From Rhodobiaceae bacterium (lineage in GTDB: Bacteria > Pseudomonadota > Alphaproteobacteria > RS24): a stretch of 64,000 bases of DNA. How positions within the stretch are numbered: the first letter of the stretch is position 1; each line of letters begins with the position of its first letter. The stretch spans positions 1 to 64,000 of the forward strand of contig JAHEGN010000002.1 of NCBI GenBank assembly GCA_024645085.1, in the 5' to 3' direction. Under the pieces are notes generated by a model. It was not told the DNA's origin, ran no database searches, and worked only from the letters and a program-made list of their open reading frames with translations. Positions 44,477 through 54,169 of this stretch are shown piece after piece. A program made the translations under genes and the position numbers.

Positions 44477-44962
44477 ATGGCTTGGACGGATGATCGGGTT
44501 GAAACACTGAAGCAATTATGGACGGATGGCCTGAGCGCCAGCCAGATTGCGCGTAAAATGGGCGGGGTTACCCGCAATGCGGTTATTGGTAAGGTTCACC
44601 GGCTGGGCCTATCGGGTCGGGCGACACCGGCGCGGGTTTCAACAGCGCGGGTTAACACCAGCGCCGGCCGCGTCCGCTCATCGGCCCCGTCTTTGGCCAA
44701 TAGCCGATCACGTTTCCGCGATAGCAGTATGGATGATCTGAAAGAAGAAGTTATTCCAGAACCAATTTTGAGCCCGGAAGAACGCGCCAGTGTTTTGCAT
44801 TTGACCGAACACACATGCAAATGGCCGATTGGTGACCCGGGGACGACAGAATTTCATTTCTGCGGCGCCCGCGCCAAATCTGGCAGTCCCTACTGCACCA
44901 CTCATGCGGCGCAAGCCTATCAACCACTGGAACGCCGCCGTCGCCGTTCAGGGCAAAATTAG
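44477..44962 (+). CDS. gcrA: Cell-cycle regulator GcrA
   Basis: This is an alphaproteobacterial transcription factor that works with sigma-70 at GANTC-methylated promoters. It has 161 residues from ATG 44477, with GGAGAT upstream. The N-terminal DNA-binding motif MAWTDDRVETLKQLWTDGLSASQIA and GGVTRNAVIGKVHRLGLSGR is a textbook GcrA start. A linker rich in Ser/Arg leads to a C-terminal sigma-binding domain with CKWPIGDPG, FHFCG and YCTTHAAQAYQP. Its own upstream region has clustered GANTC sites and a DnaA box. It is a single-gene unit closed by a terminator. Confidence 0.96.
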   Translation: MAWTDDRVETLKQLWTDGLSASQIARKMGGVTRNAVIGKVHRLGLSGRATPARVSTARVNTSAGRVRSSAPSLANSRSRFRDSSMDDLKEEVIPEPILSPEERASVLHLTEHTCKWPIGDPGTTEFHFCGARAKSGSPYCTTHAAQAYQPLERRRRRSGQN

Positions 44963-44986
44963 GCGCACTGCGTTAAACGAAATTTG

Positions 44987-45013
44987 AAAAGCCCTTCGGG
45001 GCTTTTCTTTTTT
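44987..45013 (+). terminator. Rho-independent terminator after gcrA
   Basis: The stem AAAAGCCC / GGGCTTTT with a stable TTCG tetraloop is followed by CTTTTTT. Confidence 0.92.
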
Positions 45014-45062
45014 GCTTTCGGCGAAGTTGTGATTAACTGGCAGCTAAATAAGGGGAAGAGCG

Positions 45063-45905
45063 ATGAAAGATTTCAAAAATAAAATTTGTGTGGTGACGGG
45101 TGCTGGCAGCGGAATTGGCGCCGCTTGTGCACAAGCCTTGGCAGCTGAAGGCGCTTATGTGGTGATGACCGATATTCGCTCCGACATGTTGGAAACCGCA
45201 CATAAGAAGATTGTCGAAGCCGGTGGACGCGGCGAGACGCATATTGTTGATGTCTCGGATCGCGACGCCATGTTTGCCTTGGCCGATAAGGTCGACAAAG
45301 CCCATGGCGGCGCTGATCTGATTTTGAACAATGCCGGTGTGGCCCATTCAGCGACCGTTGCTGAAATGACCATGGATAATTTCAATTGGATTATGGATAT
45401 TGATTTCTGGGGTGTGGTTTATGGCACGCAGGCTTTCCTGCCGCATTTCCTGAAACGCGGTAGCGGCCATGTAGCCAATGTATCGTCTATTTTCGGCCTT
45501 ATCGGTGTGCCAACGCAAAGCGCTTATAATGCAGCTAAATATGGTGTCCTCGGCTTTTCCGAAGCCCTGCGCCATGAAATGGTTGAGCATAATGTCGGCG
45601 TGACCGTTATCCACCCGGGCGGCATCAATACAAATATCGTGCGTCATGCGCGGATGAGCCAAGGCCCCAATGCGGAAGCCGAGCATGAGCAAGCGATTAT
45701 CAAATTCCAAGAATTGACCATGACCCAGCCGGATAAAGCGGCGCAGATTATTCTTAAAGCCATTCGCAAAAATAAAGCCCGCGTTTTGGTCGGCCCAGAC
45801 GCTGTTTTCGTCGACTTCATTCGCCGCCTTGCGCCGGTCAAATATCTTTCTCTGCTGCCATTTTTGAAAAATGTCGGCAAAAAAGAAGACGCCCCCGCTA
45901 ACTGA
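45063..45905 (+). CDS. SDR-family oxidoreductase
   Basis: This 280-residue short-chain dehydrogenase has TGAGSGIG (residues 12-19), Asp37 after strand two (NAD-type), NNAG (89-92), Ser141, Tyr155 and Lys159 (YNAAK). The C-terminal 70 residues (HEQAIIKFQELTMTQPDKAAQIILKAIRKNKARVLVGPD-like region, then a hydrophobic VKYLSLLPFL) extend past the usual core and are typical of SDRs acting on hydrophobic acyl or steroid-like substrates with membrane contact. AAGGGGAAG precedes the start. The substrate is unknown. Confidence 0.88.
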   Translation: MKDFKNKICVVTGAGSGIGAACAQALAAEGAYVVMTDIRSDMLETAHKKIVEAGGRGETHIVDVSDRDAMFALADKVDKAHGGADLILNNAGVAHSATVAEMTMDNFNWIMDIDFWGVVYGTQAFLPHFLKRGSGHVANVSSIFGLIGVPTQSAYNAAKYGVLGFSEALRHEMVEHNVGVTVIHPGGINTNIVRHARMSQGPNAEAEHEQAIIKFQELTMTQPDKAAQIILKAIRKNKARVLVGPDAVFVDFIRRLAPVKYLSLLPFLKNVGKKEDAPAN

Positions 45906-45952
45906 TCGGCGCATCGGCCGCCAAAAATTATTTGGCTGCCGCCAGCAGTGGC

Positions 45953-45981
45953 TTGACAGCTGGTCGTGGTAATCTTATATC
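45953..45981 (+). promoter_or_regulatory. Sigma-70 promoter of the iron-binding-protein gene
   Basis: A perfect -35 TTGACA (45953-45958) and a -10 TATATC (45976-45981) are 17 bp apart, about 75 bp before the coding region. Confidence 0.65.
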
Positions 45982-45987
45982 TCTTGT

Positions 45988-46007
45988 TAAGAATAACTCG
46001 CATTTGC
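45988..46007 (-). promoter_or_regulatory. Fur-like operator overlapping the start site
   Basis: On the minus strand GCAAATGCGAGTTATTCTTA differs at only two positions from a classical Fur-box form (GCAAATGAGAATTATTCTTA). It covers the expected transcription start, a repressing position. Fur, Irr or RirA-type control cannot be told apart by eye. Confidence 0.5.
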
Positions 46008-46054
46008 ATCTAGCGCCGAAACCTCTGTTTGCTCATGCCCTCAACAGGTCGAGA

Positions 46055-47110
46055 ATGCCCATGATCCGCCGCTTTATTTTTCTTGCACTCGTCGCCCTTA
46101 CTGGCACCATAGCTCTTATCAGCTCCTTTACTACCACACCGAGCCAAGCCAGCGACCAGCAGGTCAATGTCTATTCCTATCGCCAGCCGTTTTTGGTGGA
46201 ACCTTTATTTGATGCCTTCACCGCCGAAACCGGCATTAGCGTGAAAGTGATTTTCGCCAAAAAAGGCTTGATCGAACGCATAGAAGCCGAGGCCAGCAAT
46301 AGTCCGGCTGATGTTGTGCTGACCACAGATATTGCCAATTTAAGCCAAGCAGCCGAGAAAATTGCCCAGCCGGTGCGCTCGGCCATTCTCAATCAATATA
46401 TTCCTGCCACGGCTCGCAGCGACGATGATTTATGGTTCGGCCTGACCTGGCGGGCGCGCATTGCTTATGTGTCCAAGGAAAGAGTGAGCCAAGAAAGCCT
46501 GACCTATGCCGAATTGGCCGATGAAAAATGGCGCGGCAAAATCTGTCTGCGTTCTGGCCAACACCCTTATAACAACGCCCTGTTTGCCGCCATGTTGGCT
46601 CATTTGGGCGAAGCCGAATTCCGCCAATGGCTAATCGGGCTAAAGGCTAATCTGACAGAAAAACCGTCGGGCAATGATCGCGCGCAAGTGCGCCGCGTAT
46701 TTGGCGGGGTTTGCGATATCGCCATTGGCAATACTTATTATATGGGGAAGATGCAAACCAATGAGAAAAACTCCGAACAAAAACAATGGGCTGCCTCTGT
46801 GCGGCCGGTGTTTCCGCTAATGCCCAATGGCGGCACCCACGTCAATGTATCGGGCATGGTGATGGCCAAACACGCGCCCAATCAACAAAATGCGCAAAAG
46901 CTCATGGAGTTTCTGGTCTCCGCTAAGGCCCAAAAAATCTACGCTGAAGTGAATTTTGAGTATCCCGTGCGTCAAGATGTGGCAATCTCGCCGCTGGTGC
47001 AAAGCTGGGGGCAGTTACAGGCCGATGAATTGCCAATGGATGAAATTGCGCGTTTGCGCCAGCGGGCCAGCCAGATTGTTGACGAGACCGGTTTCAACCA
47101 AGGCCCCTGA
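46055..47110 (+). CDS. Fe(3+) ABC transporter substrate-binding protein
   Basis: This 351-residue periplasmic ferric-binding protein of the FbpA/FutA group has a signal peptide at residues 3-32. It has VNVYSYRQPFLVEPLFDAFTAETGI at the mature start, GLTWRARIAYVS, SGQHPYNNALFAAML, and a tyrosine pair in GNTYYMGKM that supplies iron ligands in the family. No permease or ATPase gene follows, so the rest of the importer lies elsewhere. Starts at 46055 and 46061 are both possible. A Fur-like box sits at its promoter. Confidence 0.88.
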   Translation: MPMIRRFIFLALVALTGTIALISSFTTTPSQASDQQVNVYSYRQPFLVEPLFDAFTAETGISVKVIFAKKGLIERIEAEASNSPADVVLTTDIANLSQAAEKIAQPVRSAILNQYIPATARSDDDLWFGLTWRARIAYVSKERVSQESLTYAELADEKWRGKICLRSGQHPYNNALFAAMLAHLGEAEFRQWLIGLKANLTEKPSGNDRAQVRRVFGGVCDIAIGNTYYMGKMQTNEKNSEQKQWAASVRPVFPLMPNGGTHVNVSGMVMAKHAPNQQNAQKLMEFLVSAKAQKIYAEVNFEYPVRQDVAISPLVQSWGQLQADELPMDEIARLRQRASQIVDETGFNQGP

Positions 47111-47168
47111 TTACTTTTCAAAACCAGAAAATTCTGCCACAGTTCTGCTTTAACACAGGAGAATGACC

Positions 47169-47579
47169 ATGAAAGTAGAAGGTGGATGTTATTGTGGCCA
47201 AGTGCGCTACGAGGTAGAGGGCGATCCGGTTTTTAAAGGGCAATGCCATTGCCGCGAGTGCCAATATATCACCGGTGGTGCCGGCAATCTTGTCATGGGC
47301 CTGCCAGACGCCAATTTCAAATATACCAAAGGCGCGCCAGCCGCGTACACGCGCTCGGATTTAGAAAATCCAGTGACCCGCGAATTTTGTAGCAATTGTG
47401 GCACACCATTATTAACCCGGGCGCCGCAACTGGCTGGGGCGGTATTGCTAAAAGTTGGCTCCATGGATAGGCCGGAAGATTTTGTCGGCCCCGATGTTGC
47501 TATTTTCACGAGTGAAAAATATGACTTCCACGCCATTGCCGATGGCGTCATGCAATTCGAAACTGTGCCAAATATGTAA
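47169..47579 (+). CDS. GFA-family zinc protein
   Basis: This 136-residue protein is of the glutathione-dependent formaldehyde-activating (GFA/CENP-V) fold. The zinc cysteines are visible: GGCYCGQVRY, QCHCRECQ and FCSNCGTPL. Most family members have no known substrate and need not act on formaldehyde. ATG 47169 is preferred because AGGAG then sits 7 nt upstream. The earlier ATG at 47163 is too close to it. Confidence 0.85.
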   Translation: MKVEGGCYCGQVRYEVEGDPVFKGQCHCRECQYITGGAGNLVMGLPDANFKYTKGAPAAYTRSDLENPVTREFCSNCGTPLLTRAPQLAGAVLLKVGSMDRPEDFVGPDVAIFTSEKYDFHAIADGVMQFETVPNM

Positions 47580-47592
47580 CGCGCAAAACGCG

Positions 47593-47619
47593 AAAACCCC
47601 GGGCATTGCTGCCCGGGGT
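47593..47619 (-). terminator. Terminator after amtB
   Basis: A 10-bp stem (ACCCCGGGCA / TGCCCGGGGT) with a 4-nt loop lies between the GFA-family gene and amtB. The short T run is on the minus strand side. The strong stem may also slow transcription from the plus side. Confidence 0.7.
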
Positions 47620-47639
47620 CTCACGCAGGTCTTGGGGGA

Positions 47640-48953
47640 TTAGCTACGTGAGAATTCTGGGTAAGCTTCGATACCCAATTCTGATTTGTCGAGGCCGAGG
47701 AGTTCTTCTTCCTCGCTGGCCCGAATGCCAACGACGGCTTTCAGTACCAACCAGCCAATTGAGCTAGTGACCACAACAAAGGCGCCAACTGAGGCAATAC
47801 CGATAATCTGGGTTACCAAGCTGGCTTCACCATTTGACAAAACCACGGCCAGCGTGCCCCAGACACCGCACACAAGGTGAGCTGGGATAGCACCGACGAC
47901 GTCGTCGATTTTCAAGCGGTCAAGCACCGGCACTGAGAAGACAATCAACAGACCGCCAACCGCGCCGATCAAAATGGCCAAGCCACCTGTTGGTGCCAAT
48001 GGTTCAGCGGTGATGGACACAAGGCCACCAATCGCACCATTCAGAGCCAAAGTCAGATCGACTTTCTTATAGACCATTTGGCTGGCCATCATCGCTGCCA
48101 CAACACCACCAGCTGCTGCCAGATTTGTGTTGATGAAGATTTGCGAAATAGCGATGGCGTTTTCAGCTGAACCAAGAGCCAATTGCGACCCACCGTTAAA
48201 GCCGAACCAACCGAGCCACAAAATGAATGTGCCCAATGTCGCCAGAGGCATGGACGACCCCGGCATAGCCACTGGTGCACCGGCTGCGTTGTAACGACCT
48301 GAACGGGCGCCGAGGATTAAGGCACCGGTTAAAGCAGCCCAGCCGCCGACCGAGTGGACAATGGTTGAACCGGCGAAATCGGCAAAGCCCATTTCACTCA
48401 ACCAACCGCCGCCCCATGTCCAGGAACCTTGGATGGGGTAAATAATGGCTGTCAGTAGCGCAACAAAGCCAAGGAAAGGCCATAGTTTGATACGTTCGGC
48501 CAATGTGCCCGATACGATTGAGGCGGCTGTTGCCACAAACACCATTTGGAAGAACCAGTCGGAACCAGCGGCATAAGTATCGCCTTCACCGAAATCTGGC
48601 GTTTCGCCCAAATAGGCGCTGTCATCAGGCGACCACATGGAAAACTCACCAATGAAGCCAGCGTCAACGCCGCTATACATCAGATTATAACCGACGACAT
48701 AATAAAGAATGCCAGCGATCGAAAATAGGGCGACGTTTTTGACGCAAATCGTCGCCACGTTTTTTGACCGTACCATGCCGCTTTCCAGCATGGCGAAACC
48801 GGCCGCCATCCACATCACGAAAGCACCCATGATGAGGAATAATAGGGTGTTAAAAATAAAGGCGGTTTCGCCCGGCACTTCAGCCATCGCAGGGCTTGCC
48901 AAAACCGACAACCCGGCAATTAAACCGAATTTTTTGAGTTTGTTCATAAACAT
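47640..48953 (-). CDS. amtB: Ammonium transporter
   Basis: This protein has 437 residues from ATG 48953, with GGAGA upstream, an N-terminal signal (to about residue 25) and eleven membrane helices. Ammonia-channel features include WMAAGFAMLESGMVR, DFAGSTIVHSVGGWAAL with the pore His, WLGWFGFNGGS, and DDVVGAIPAHLVCGVWGT with the second pore His. It is the last gene of the outer-membrane-protein / glnK / amtB operon and imports ammonium under nitrogen limitation, gated by GlnK. Confidence 0.96.
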   Translation of the reverse strand: MFMNKLKKFGLIAGLSVLASPAMAEVPGETAFIFNTLLFLIMGAFVMWMAAGFAMLESGMVRSKNVATICVKNVALFSIAGILYYVVGYNLMYSGVDAGFIGEFSMWSPDDSAYLGETPDFGEGDTYAAGSDWFFQMVFVATAASIVSGTLAERIKLWPFLGFVALLTAIIYPIQGSWTWGGGWLSEMGFADFAGSTIVHSVGGWAALTGALILGARSGRYNAAGAPVAMPGSSMPLATLGTFILWLGWFGFNGGSQLALGSAENAIAISQIFINTNLAAAGGVVAAMMASQMVYKKVDLTLALNGAIGGLVSITAEPLAPTGGLAILIGAVGGLLIVFSVPVLDRLKIDDVVGAIPAHLVCGVWGTLAVVLSNGEASLVTQIIGIASVGAFVVVTSSIGWLVLKAVVGIRASEEEELLGLDKSELGIEAYPEFSRS

Positions 48954-48970
48954 AGAAATCTCCAAATTTT

Positions 48971-49976
<1,006 letters not shown>

Positions 49977-50012
49977 AGAAATCTCCTTTACAGCATAAGC
50001 GCTACCCGTCTT

Positions 50013-50030
50013 ATGCAATTTACGTGCCAA
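50013..50030 (-). promoter_or_regulatory. Sigma-54 promoter of the glnK-amtB operon
   Basis: On the minus strand TTGGCACG, four bases, TTGCAT matches the -24/-12 consensus (TGGCACG-N4-TTGCW) fully. It ends 37 bp before the outer-membrane-protein start. Confidence 0.85.
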
Positions 50031-50033
50031 ACG

Positions 50034-50055
50034 AAAAAACCCCCGTAAACGGGGG
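50034..50055 (-). terminator. Terminator just upstream of the sigma-54 promoter
   Basis: The stem CCCCCG / CGGGGG with a 4-nt loop and six T residues on the minus strand closes transcription coming from the DUF962 gene and insulates the nitrogen operon. Confidence 0.88.
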
Positions 50056-50139
50056 CTTAAACGCGGCGAAGATTTTTATATTTCAATTAATTGCCTATTT
50101 TTTAGGCTTATATTTTTTCAAATGTATTTTGCCTATATT

Positions 50140-50475
50140 TTAATCAATTACGCCAGCCGAAACCAAATGCGGGCGCAAACGGCCGGTGATAAACAGCCCA
50201 TACATTCTAAAATCACTGATTAACGACCAGAGCGGATGCGTAAAAGTCGCCGGTTTATTGTTCTCGACGAAAAAATGCGCCGCCCAAGCGAAGCCATAGC
50301 CGAAAACCGGCATCAACCACAAAAGCGACAGATTATCCAACCAAAAGCCCACAATCGCTAAGCCAATGACGCCGCTGGTGCCAATATAGTGAAGCGCGCG
50401 GCACACGGGCTTGGCATGTTCTTGCAAATAAAACGGCCAAAAAGCAGCATAGCTTGTCAATTTTTGCTCCGACAT
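50140..50475 (-). CDS. DUF962 / Mpo1-like membrane protein
   Basis: This 111-residue protein has three to four hydrophobic segments. It shows the family pattern [46 protein letters not shown] and [11 protein letters not shown], with conserved His residues that bind iron in yeast Mpo1, a 2-hydroxy fatty acid dioxygenase. The fatty-acid-hydroxylase-family gene lies only 9 bp upstream on the same strand. The two may act in sequence on lipid acyl chains. That is inference. Confidence 0.85.
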   Translation of the reverse strand: MSEQKLTSYAAFWPFYLQEHAKPVCRALHYIGTSGVIGLAIVGFWLDNLSLLWLMPVFGYGFAWAAHFFVENNKPATFTHPLWSLISDFRMYGLFITGRLRPHLVSAGVID

Positions 50476-50484
50476 TTTGCCCTC

Positions 50485-51285
50485 CTAAGATTTCACCCGC
50501 ACCAAAGGCCATAATAATTGTTCACCAACGCTGCTGTCTGGCAAGTCTTCGACGCCATATTCGGGCGGCCGCTGACGGGTAATCTGAGCCGTGCCAAACA
50601 GTACATCCCAGAAGAACAGCAGATTGCCGTAATTGCCTTTATAATGGGTAATGCCATCGGCTTTATGTTTGCCGTGATGCATCGAATGTGTCGAAGGTGT
50701 CGAAATAATCCGCTCAACAACCCACATAATCGGCGACAGCGCTTTGATTTTATACAGCGGCGCATCCCATTGCACGTCGCAATGGGCGCCGGTGATGACA
50801 GTCAATTTGACAACAATGTAAAATGCATATGTCCAGCCCAGACCAAGATAAACTAAAACGGCTGAGCCCCAAATTGACGGCATCGTCATATAATAAAGGA
50901 TGGAATTGCGATAAACCAAGCGCACGCTCATATATCCAGCATTGTGGTGGGGCCGGTGCAATTTATATAAAAACGGCACTGTGTGCGAAAGCCGGTGCCA
51001 CCAATATTGCAGCATGTCGTCGAAAATAAGCAGTAGACCAATCTGTGCCCAAATCGCCAGCCCAGCCAGACTGCCTTCATAGCTTGGGAAGAATTGGCTC
51101 ATCAGCATAAAAGCGACGAATAAAATCATCGGCTGGGTGACAATCAATAGGGTCAGCGTGCTGATCAGCTCAACCATGCCGTCTCCGGCACGCGCTTGGG
51201 CTTTTTTGAATAAGCCAACGCGCCACATTTCGATGAAAGAAAAAAGCGCAAAAACGATTATGACAGCAATGATTTCTGGTTTCAT
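50485..51285 (-). CDS. Fatty acid hydroxylase / sterol desaturase family protein
   Basis: This protein has 266 residues from ATG 51285, with GGGAGGG upstream. The long frame to 51732 covers another gene and is not used. Membrane helices lie at about 5-15, 40-65, 75-90 and 135-160. The histidine clusters are HRLSH (97-101), HRPHH (110-114) and HSMHH (about 202-206), which bind the di-iron centre. It probably hydroxylates or desaturates a lipid. It is co-transcribed with the DUF962 gene. Confidence 0.88.
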   Translation of the reverse strand: MKPEIIAVIIVFALFSFIEMWRVGLFKKAQARAGDGMVELISTLTLLIVTQPMILFVAFMLMSQFFPSYEGSLAGLAIWAQIGLLLIFDDMLQYWWHRLSHTVPFLYKLHRPHHNAGYMSVRLVYRNSILYYMTMPSIWGSAVLVYLGLGWTYAFYIVVKLTVITGAHCDVQWDAPLYKIKALSPIMWVVERIISTPSTHSMHHGKHKADGITHYKGNYGNLLFFWDVLFGTAQITRQRPPEYGVEDLPDSSVGEQLLWPLVRVKS

Positions 51286-51457
51286 AATTCCCTCCCCAAG
51301 GTGCCAAATAAATACCGCAAAATTCGCTGATTTGTCCAGCCGCCGCAGCGATTTTTCAAGCACCCAAGCGAGCATATGATTTGACAAGCGTCGGCGCGCG
51401 TGGTCAATTTTGCCATCAAAACATAAGAATTGATCAGGTTTTTCAGAGGAGATGAAA

Positions 51458-52222
51458 ATGAGTGAAGAACTTCTTGTATCGGTCGAAGACGGCGTCATGA
51501 CCATGACAATGAACCGTCCGCAAGCCAAAAACGCCATGAATAAATCAATGGCAGAAGCCATTTCAGCGGCGATTGACAGTTTCGAAGCAGACAATGATAT
51601 TCGCGTTGCCATTCTAACCGGCAATGGCGGCACTTTCTGCTCAGGCATGGATTTGAAAGGCTTTTTGGCCGGCGAAACACCAACTGTCAAAGGCCGTGGC
51701 TTTGGCGGCATCACCCAATATTCACCATCCAAACCACTGATTGCTGCTGCTGAAGGTTATGCGCTGGCCGGTGGTTTTGAACTGGTTCTGGCCTGCGATC
51801 TCGTGGTTGCCACAGAAACAACCAAATTCGGCATTCCAGAAGTCAAACGCTCCTTGGTTGCCGGTGCTGGCGGCGTATTCCGCTTGCCGCAACAAATTCC
51901 GCCACGCATAGCCATGGAAATGGCTTTAACAGGTGATCATTATACCGCCCAGCGCATGCTTGAGGTTGGTTTGATCAATGAAGTTGTGCCAACTGGCCAA
52001 GCTCTTGAAGGGGCCAAAAAATTGGCCGCCCGCATTGCCTGCAATGGCCCATTGGCGACCGCAGCCACGAAAAAAATCATGCAGGAATATAAAACCTGGC
52101 CACATGATGAAATTTGGCAGCGTCAACAAGCCATTATGGATCCAGTGTTCACCTCAAAGGATGCCCGCGAAGGCGCGACCGCATTTGCTGAGAAACGTGC
52201 ACCTGTTTGGAAGGGCGAATAG
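51458..52222 (+). CDS. Enoyl-CoA hydratase/isomerase family protein
   Basis: This 254-residue crotonase-fold enzyme has the oxyanion-hole motif GGTFCSGMDLKGF and AAAEGYALAGGFELVLACDL. The position of the second catalytic Glu of true hydratases (after AVE.A...G..) is occupied in GIPEVKRSLVAGAGG, so an acidic residue is present. Hydration of 2-enoyl-CoA is likely, but isomerase or CoA-ligase-linked roles remain possible. ATG 51458 has AGGAG 8 nt upstream. It is a single-gene unit closed by a terminator. Confidence 0.88.
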   Translation: MSEELLVSVEDGVMTMTMNRPQAKNAMNKSMAEAISAAIDSFEADNDIRVAILTGNGGTFCSGMDLKGFLAGETPTVKGRGFGGITQYSPSKPLIAAAEGYALAGGFELVLACDLVVATETTKFGIPEVKRSLVAGAGGVFRLPQQIPPRIAMEMALTGDHYTAQRMLEVGLINEVVPTGQALEGAKKLAARIACNGPLATAATKKIMQEYKTWPHDEIWQRQQAIMDPVFTSKDAREGATAFAEKRAPVWKGE

Positions 52223-52247
52223 CCAAACCCAAATTGCTAAATTTGAG

Positions 52248-52279
52248 GGGCGCTTGTGCTGGTCGCAAGCGCCCTTTTT
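52248..52279 (+). terminator. Rho-independent terminator after the enoyl-CoA hydratase
   Basis: The stem GGGCGCTTG / CAAGCGCCC, a 9-nt loop and five T residues follow the stop by 25 bp. Confidence 0.9.
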
Positions 52280-52289
52280 CGTGCTGGGC

Positions 52290-53243
52290 TTATGGCGTGA
52301 CAATCAAATCTTGGAAAATAATCAACCATGCTGAAATGGTCACAATGCCGGCCACGCTAGACAGGGCAATAGCACTCGAGGCTTCTTGCTCGGCCGCCTG
52401 ATAACGATTGGCAAACACGGAAGTGAACACGCCAGTTGGCATGGCCGATAAAAGTGTCACACTGGCCACCCATATTGGCGGCAAGTCGAACAGATAACGA
52501 GCGCTGGCAAAAACCATTATTGGCATGAGCACTAATTTGAAAACACTCATATAGGCAGCGCCCGACAGCGAGGCGCGAAACGGCGTGCGCGCCAATAAGC
52601 CGCCAACAGCCAATAAGGCCAAAGGAATCGCCGACTGCCCCAAAAGCGCCAAAAATTGATCAACCACTGGCGTTAAACCAATGCCGGTAAAATTCCAAAC
52701 CACCCCAGCTAATAAGGCAATAATAATCTGCTGGCTGGCCATACTGCGCACAAACTCCGGCCCCAGCCGCCGCCAATCAATCTGCGGTCGGGTGCTTAGC
52801 TCCAATAAAAATGTGCCGACGCTGAACACCAAAAGCCCATGAAACGCCAAGATGAGAAACAGCGGCAAACTGGCCGCCGCACCAAAAGCCGTCAGAATAA
52901 TTGGTATCCCCAACATCACCGTATTGGAAAAACAACTGCCAAAAGCAATAATCACCCGCTCGGCTTGGCGGCGCTTGGCAAACACCACAAGACTGATGAC
53001 CAGCGACAGGGCCAGACAAACAAACATGGCGCCGTAATAAGAAATGAACAGGCCCCAAGGGATGAGCTCGGGGAATTGCGTCAGCACGACATTGCGAAAC
53101 AGCAAGGCGGGTGCGGCAATTAAAAACACAATGCGATTCATGGTGGCGACTTGTTGCGCCGAAAACAGACCAAATATCGCCGCCAAAAATCCGGTCGCAA
53201 TAATCGCAATGACTGGGGCAATCACCCCCAATGATGTGAACAT
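52290..53243 (-). CDS. AEC-family transporter
   Basis: This 317-residue protein has about ten membrane helices of the auxin-efflux-carrier / malonate-transporter family. It shows TMNRIVFLIAAPALLFRNV, the SCFSNTVMLGIPI motif, and the second-half AVGGLLAR and LLSAMPTGVFTSVFANRY pieces. Substrates in this family are small carboxylates. ATG 53243 is chosen; the frame to 53294 overlaps the divergent gene region. It is divergent from the photolyase-like gene over about 75 bp. Confidence 0.88.
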   Translation of the reverse strand: MFTSLGVIAPVIAIIATGFLAAIFGLFSAQQVATMNRIVFLIAAPALLFRNVVLTQFPELIPWGLFISYYGAMFVCLALSLVISLVVFAKRRQAERVIIAFGSCFSNTVMLGIPIILTAFGAAASLPLFLILAFHGLLVFSVGTFLLELSTRPQIDWRRLGPEFVRSMASQQIIIALLAGVVWNFTGIGLTPVVDQFLALLGQSAIPLALLAVGGLLARTPFRASLSGAAYMSVFKLVLMPIMVFASARYLFDLPPIWVASVTLLSAMPTGVFTSVFANRYQAAEQEASSAIALSSVAGIVTISAWLIIFQDLIVTP

Positions 53244-53317
53244 GGTCTGCCCCCGCTGTGCCTGATGAGACTGGCTTTTTGCAAGCCAAGTCAAACCATA
53301 CTAACGCCCGCTTGCCA

Positions 53318-54169
53318 ATGAAAAACATCATACCGACTGGACGAATCCCGCCATCGGATTATCTCTGTGAGATGATGGAGAAACTGCAAAAAATTTTCGC
53401 CGACCGCGCCGCCCTGATTGATTATGTGCGCGCCCTTTCACCTGAACTTGCCGATGCGCCTGTCAGCCAGACCGTTGGCGGTCGCCAAGCTGGGGCCGCT
53501 CGTTTAGCCCAGCTCGACGCGCAAAGCTATGGCAGCAGCCGTAATTATCTCGACGGGGCGGTGTCTTATTTATCGCCCTATATTCGCCACGGCATTGTGA
53601 CGCTGAATGAGACCCGCAATCTGGCGATTCAGCAGGGCGCACCTAAACAGGTCGAAAAATTCGTGCAAGAGCTCGCTTGGCGCGATTTTTGGCAGCGAAT
53701 TTATCATCAGTCGCCAGCCAAAATCTGGCGCGATATTGAGCCTTATAAAACCGGCTATTCGGCCGATCATTATGCCACCGAGCTGCCCGAGGATATCCGC
53801 CAAGCGCGCACTCCAAGCGCGGCGATGAATTTTTTCATCAAACAATTAATCGACACTGGCTATTTGCACAATCACGCGCGCATGTATTTGGCCGCTTATA
53901 TTGTCCATTGGCGCCATATCGCTTGGCAGGCTGGGGCGCAGTTTTTCCTTACTCACTTGTTAGATGGTGACCCGGCCAGCAATAATCTGTCTTTTCAATG
54001 GGTGGCCAGCACATTTTCCAATAAGCCCTATTTTTTCAACCTTGAGAATTTACAAAAATTTGCCGGTTCCGTGGCCCCTTGCGCGGCCCATGACAATGTC
54101 GATTTCGACGATAGTTATGACGCTCTGGCAGCCAGATTATTTCCCCATAGTGAGGCCCTGAATGGCTGA
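53318..54169 (+). CDS. Photolyase/cryptochrome FAD-binding domain protein (no antenna domain)
   Basis: This 283-residue protein contains only the helical FAD-binding half of photolyases: GGRQAGAARLAQLD, SRNYLDGAVSYLSPYIRHGI, the flavin-pocket ELAWRDFWQRIY, TGYLHNHARMYLAAYIVHW and HLLDGDPASNNLSFQWVASTF. The usual N-terminal alpha/beta domain is missing. It is encoded as a separate gene just downstream with an 8-nt overlap. Only two cysteines remain, so no iron-sulfur cluster is expected. It probably acts in light-dependent DNA repair or blue-light sensing. The start is uncertain (53318, or 53372 without the first 18 residues). Confidence 0.85.
   Translation: MKNIIPTGRIPPSDYLCEMMEKLQKIFADRAALIDYVRALSPELADAPVSQTVGGRQAGAARLAQLDAQSYGSSRNYLDGAVSYLSPYIRHGIVTLNETRNLAIQQGAPKQVEKFVQELAWRDFWQRIYHQSPAKIWRDIEPYKTGYSADHYATELPEDIRQARTPSAAMNFFIKQLIDTGYLHNHARMYLAAYIVHWRHIAWQAGAQFFLTHLLDGDPASNNLSFQWVASTFSNKPYFFNLENLQKFAGSVAPCAAHDNVDFDDSYDALAARLFPHSEALNG

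Noticed and set aside
50086-50140. Repeated TTGCCTAT and a GCCTA/TAGGC hairpin as a possible NtrC site or terminator
   Set aside because: It does not fit the NtrC consensus and has no T run on the relevant strand. It is simply AT-rich intergenic sequence as far as I can see.
51286-51732. Long N-terminal extension of the hydroxylase gene
   Set aside because: It runs antisense through the enoyl-CoA hydratase start and lacks membrane or family features. ATG 51285 has a strong ribosome-binding site.
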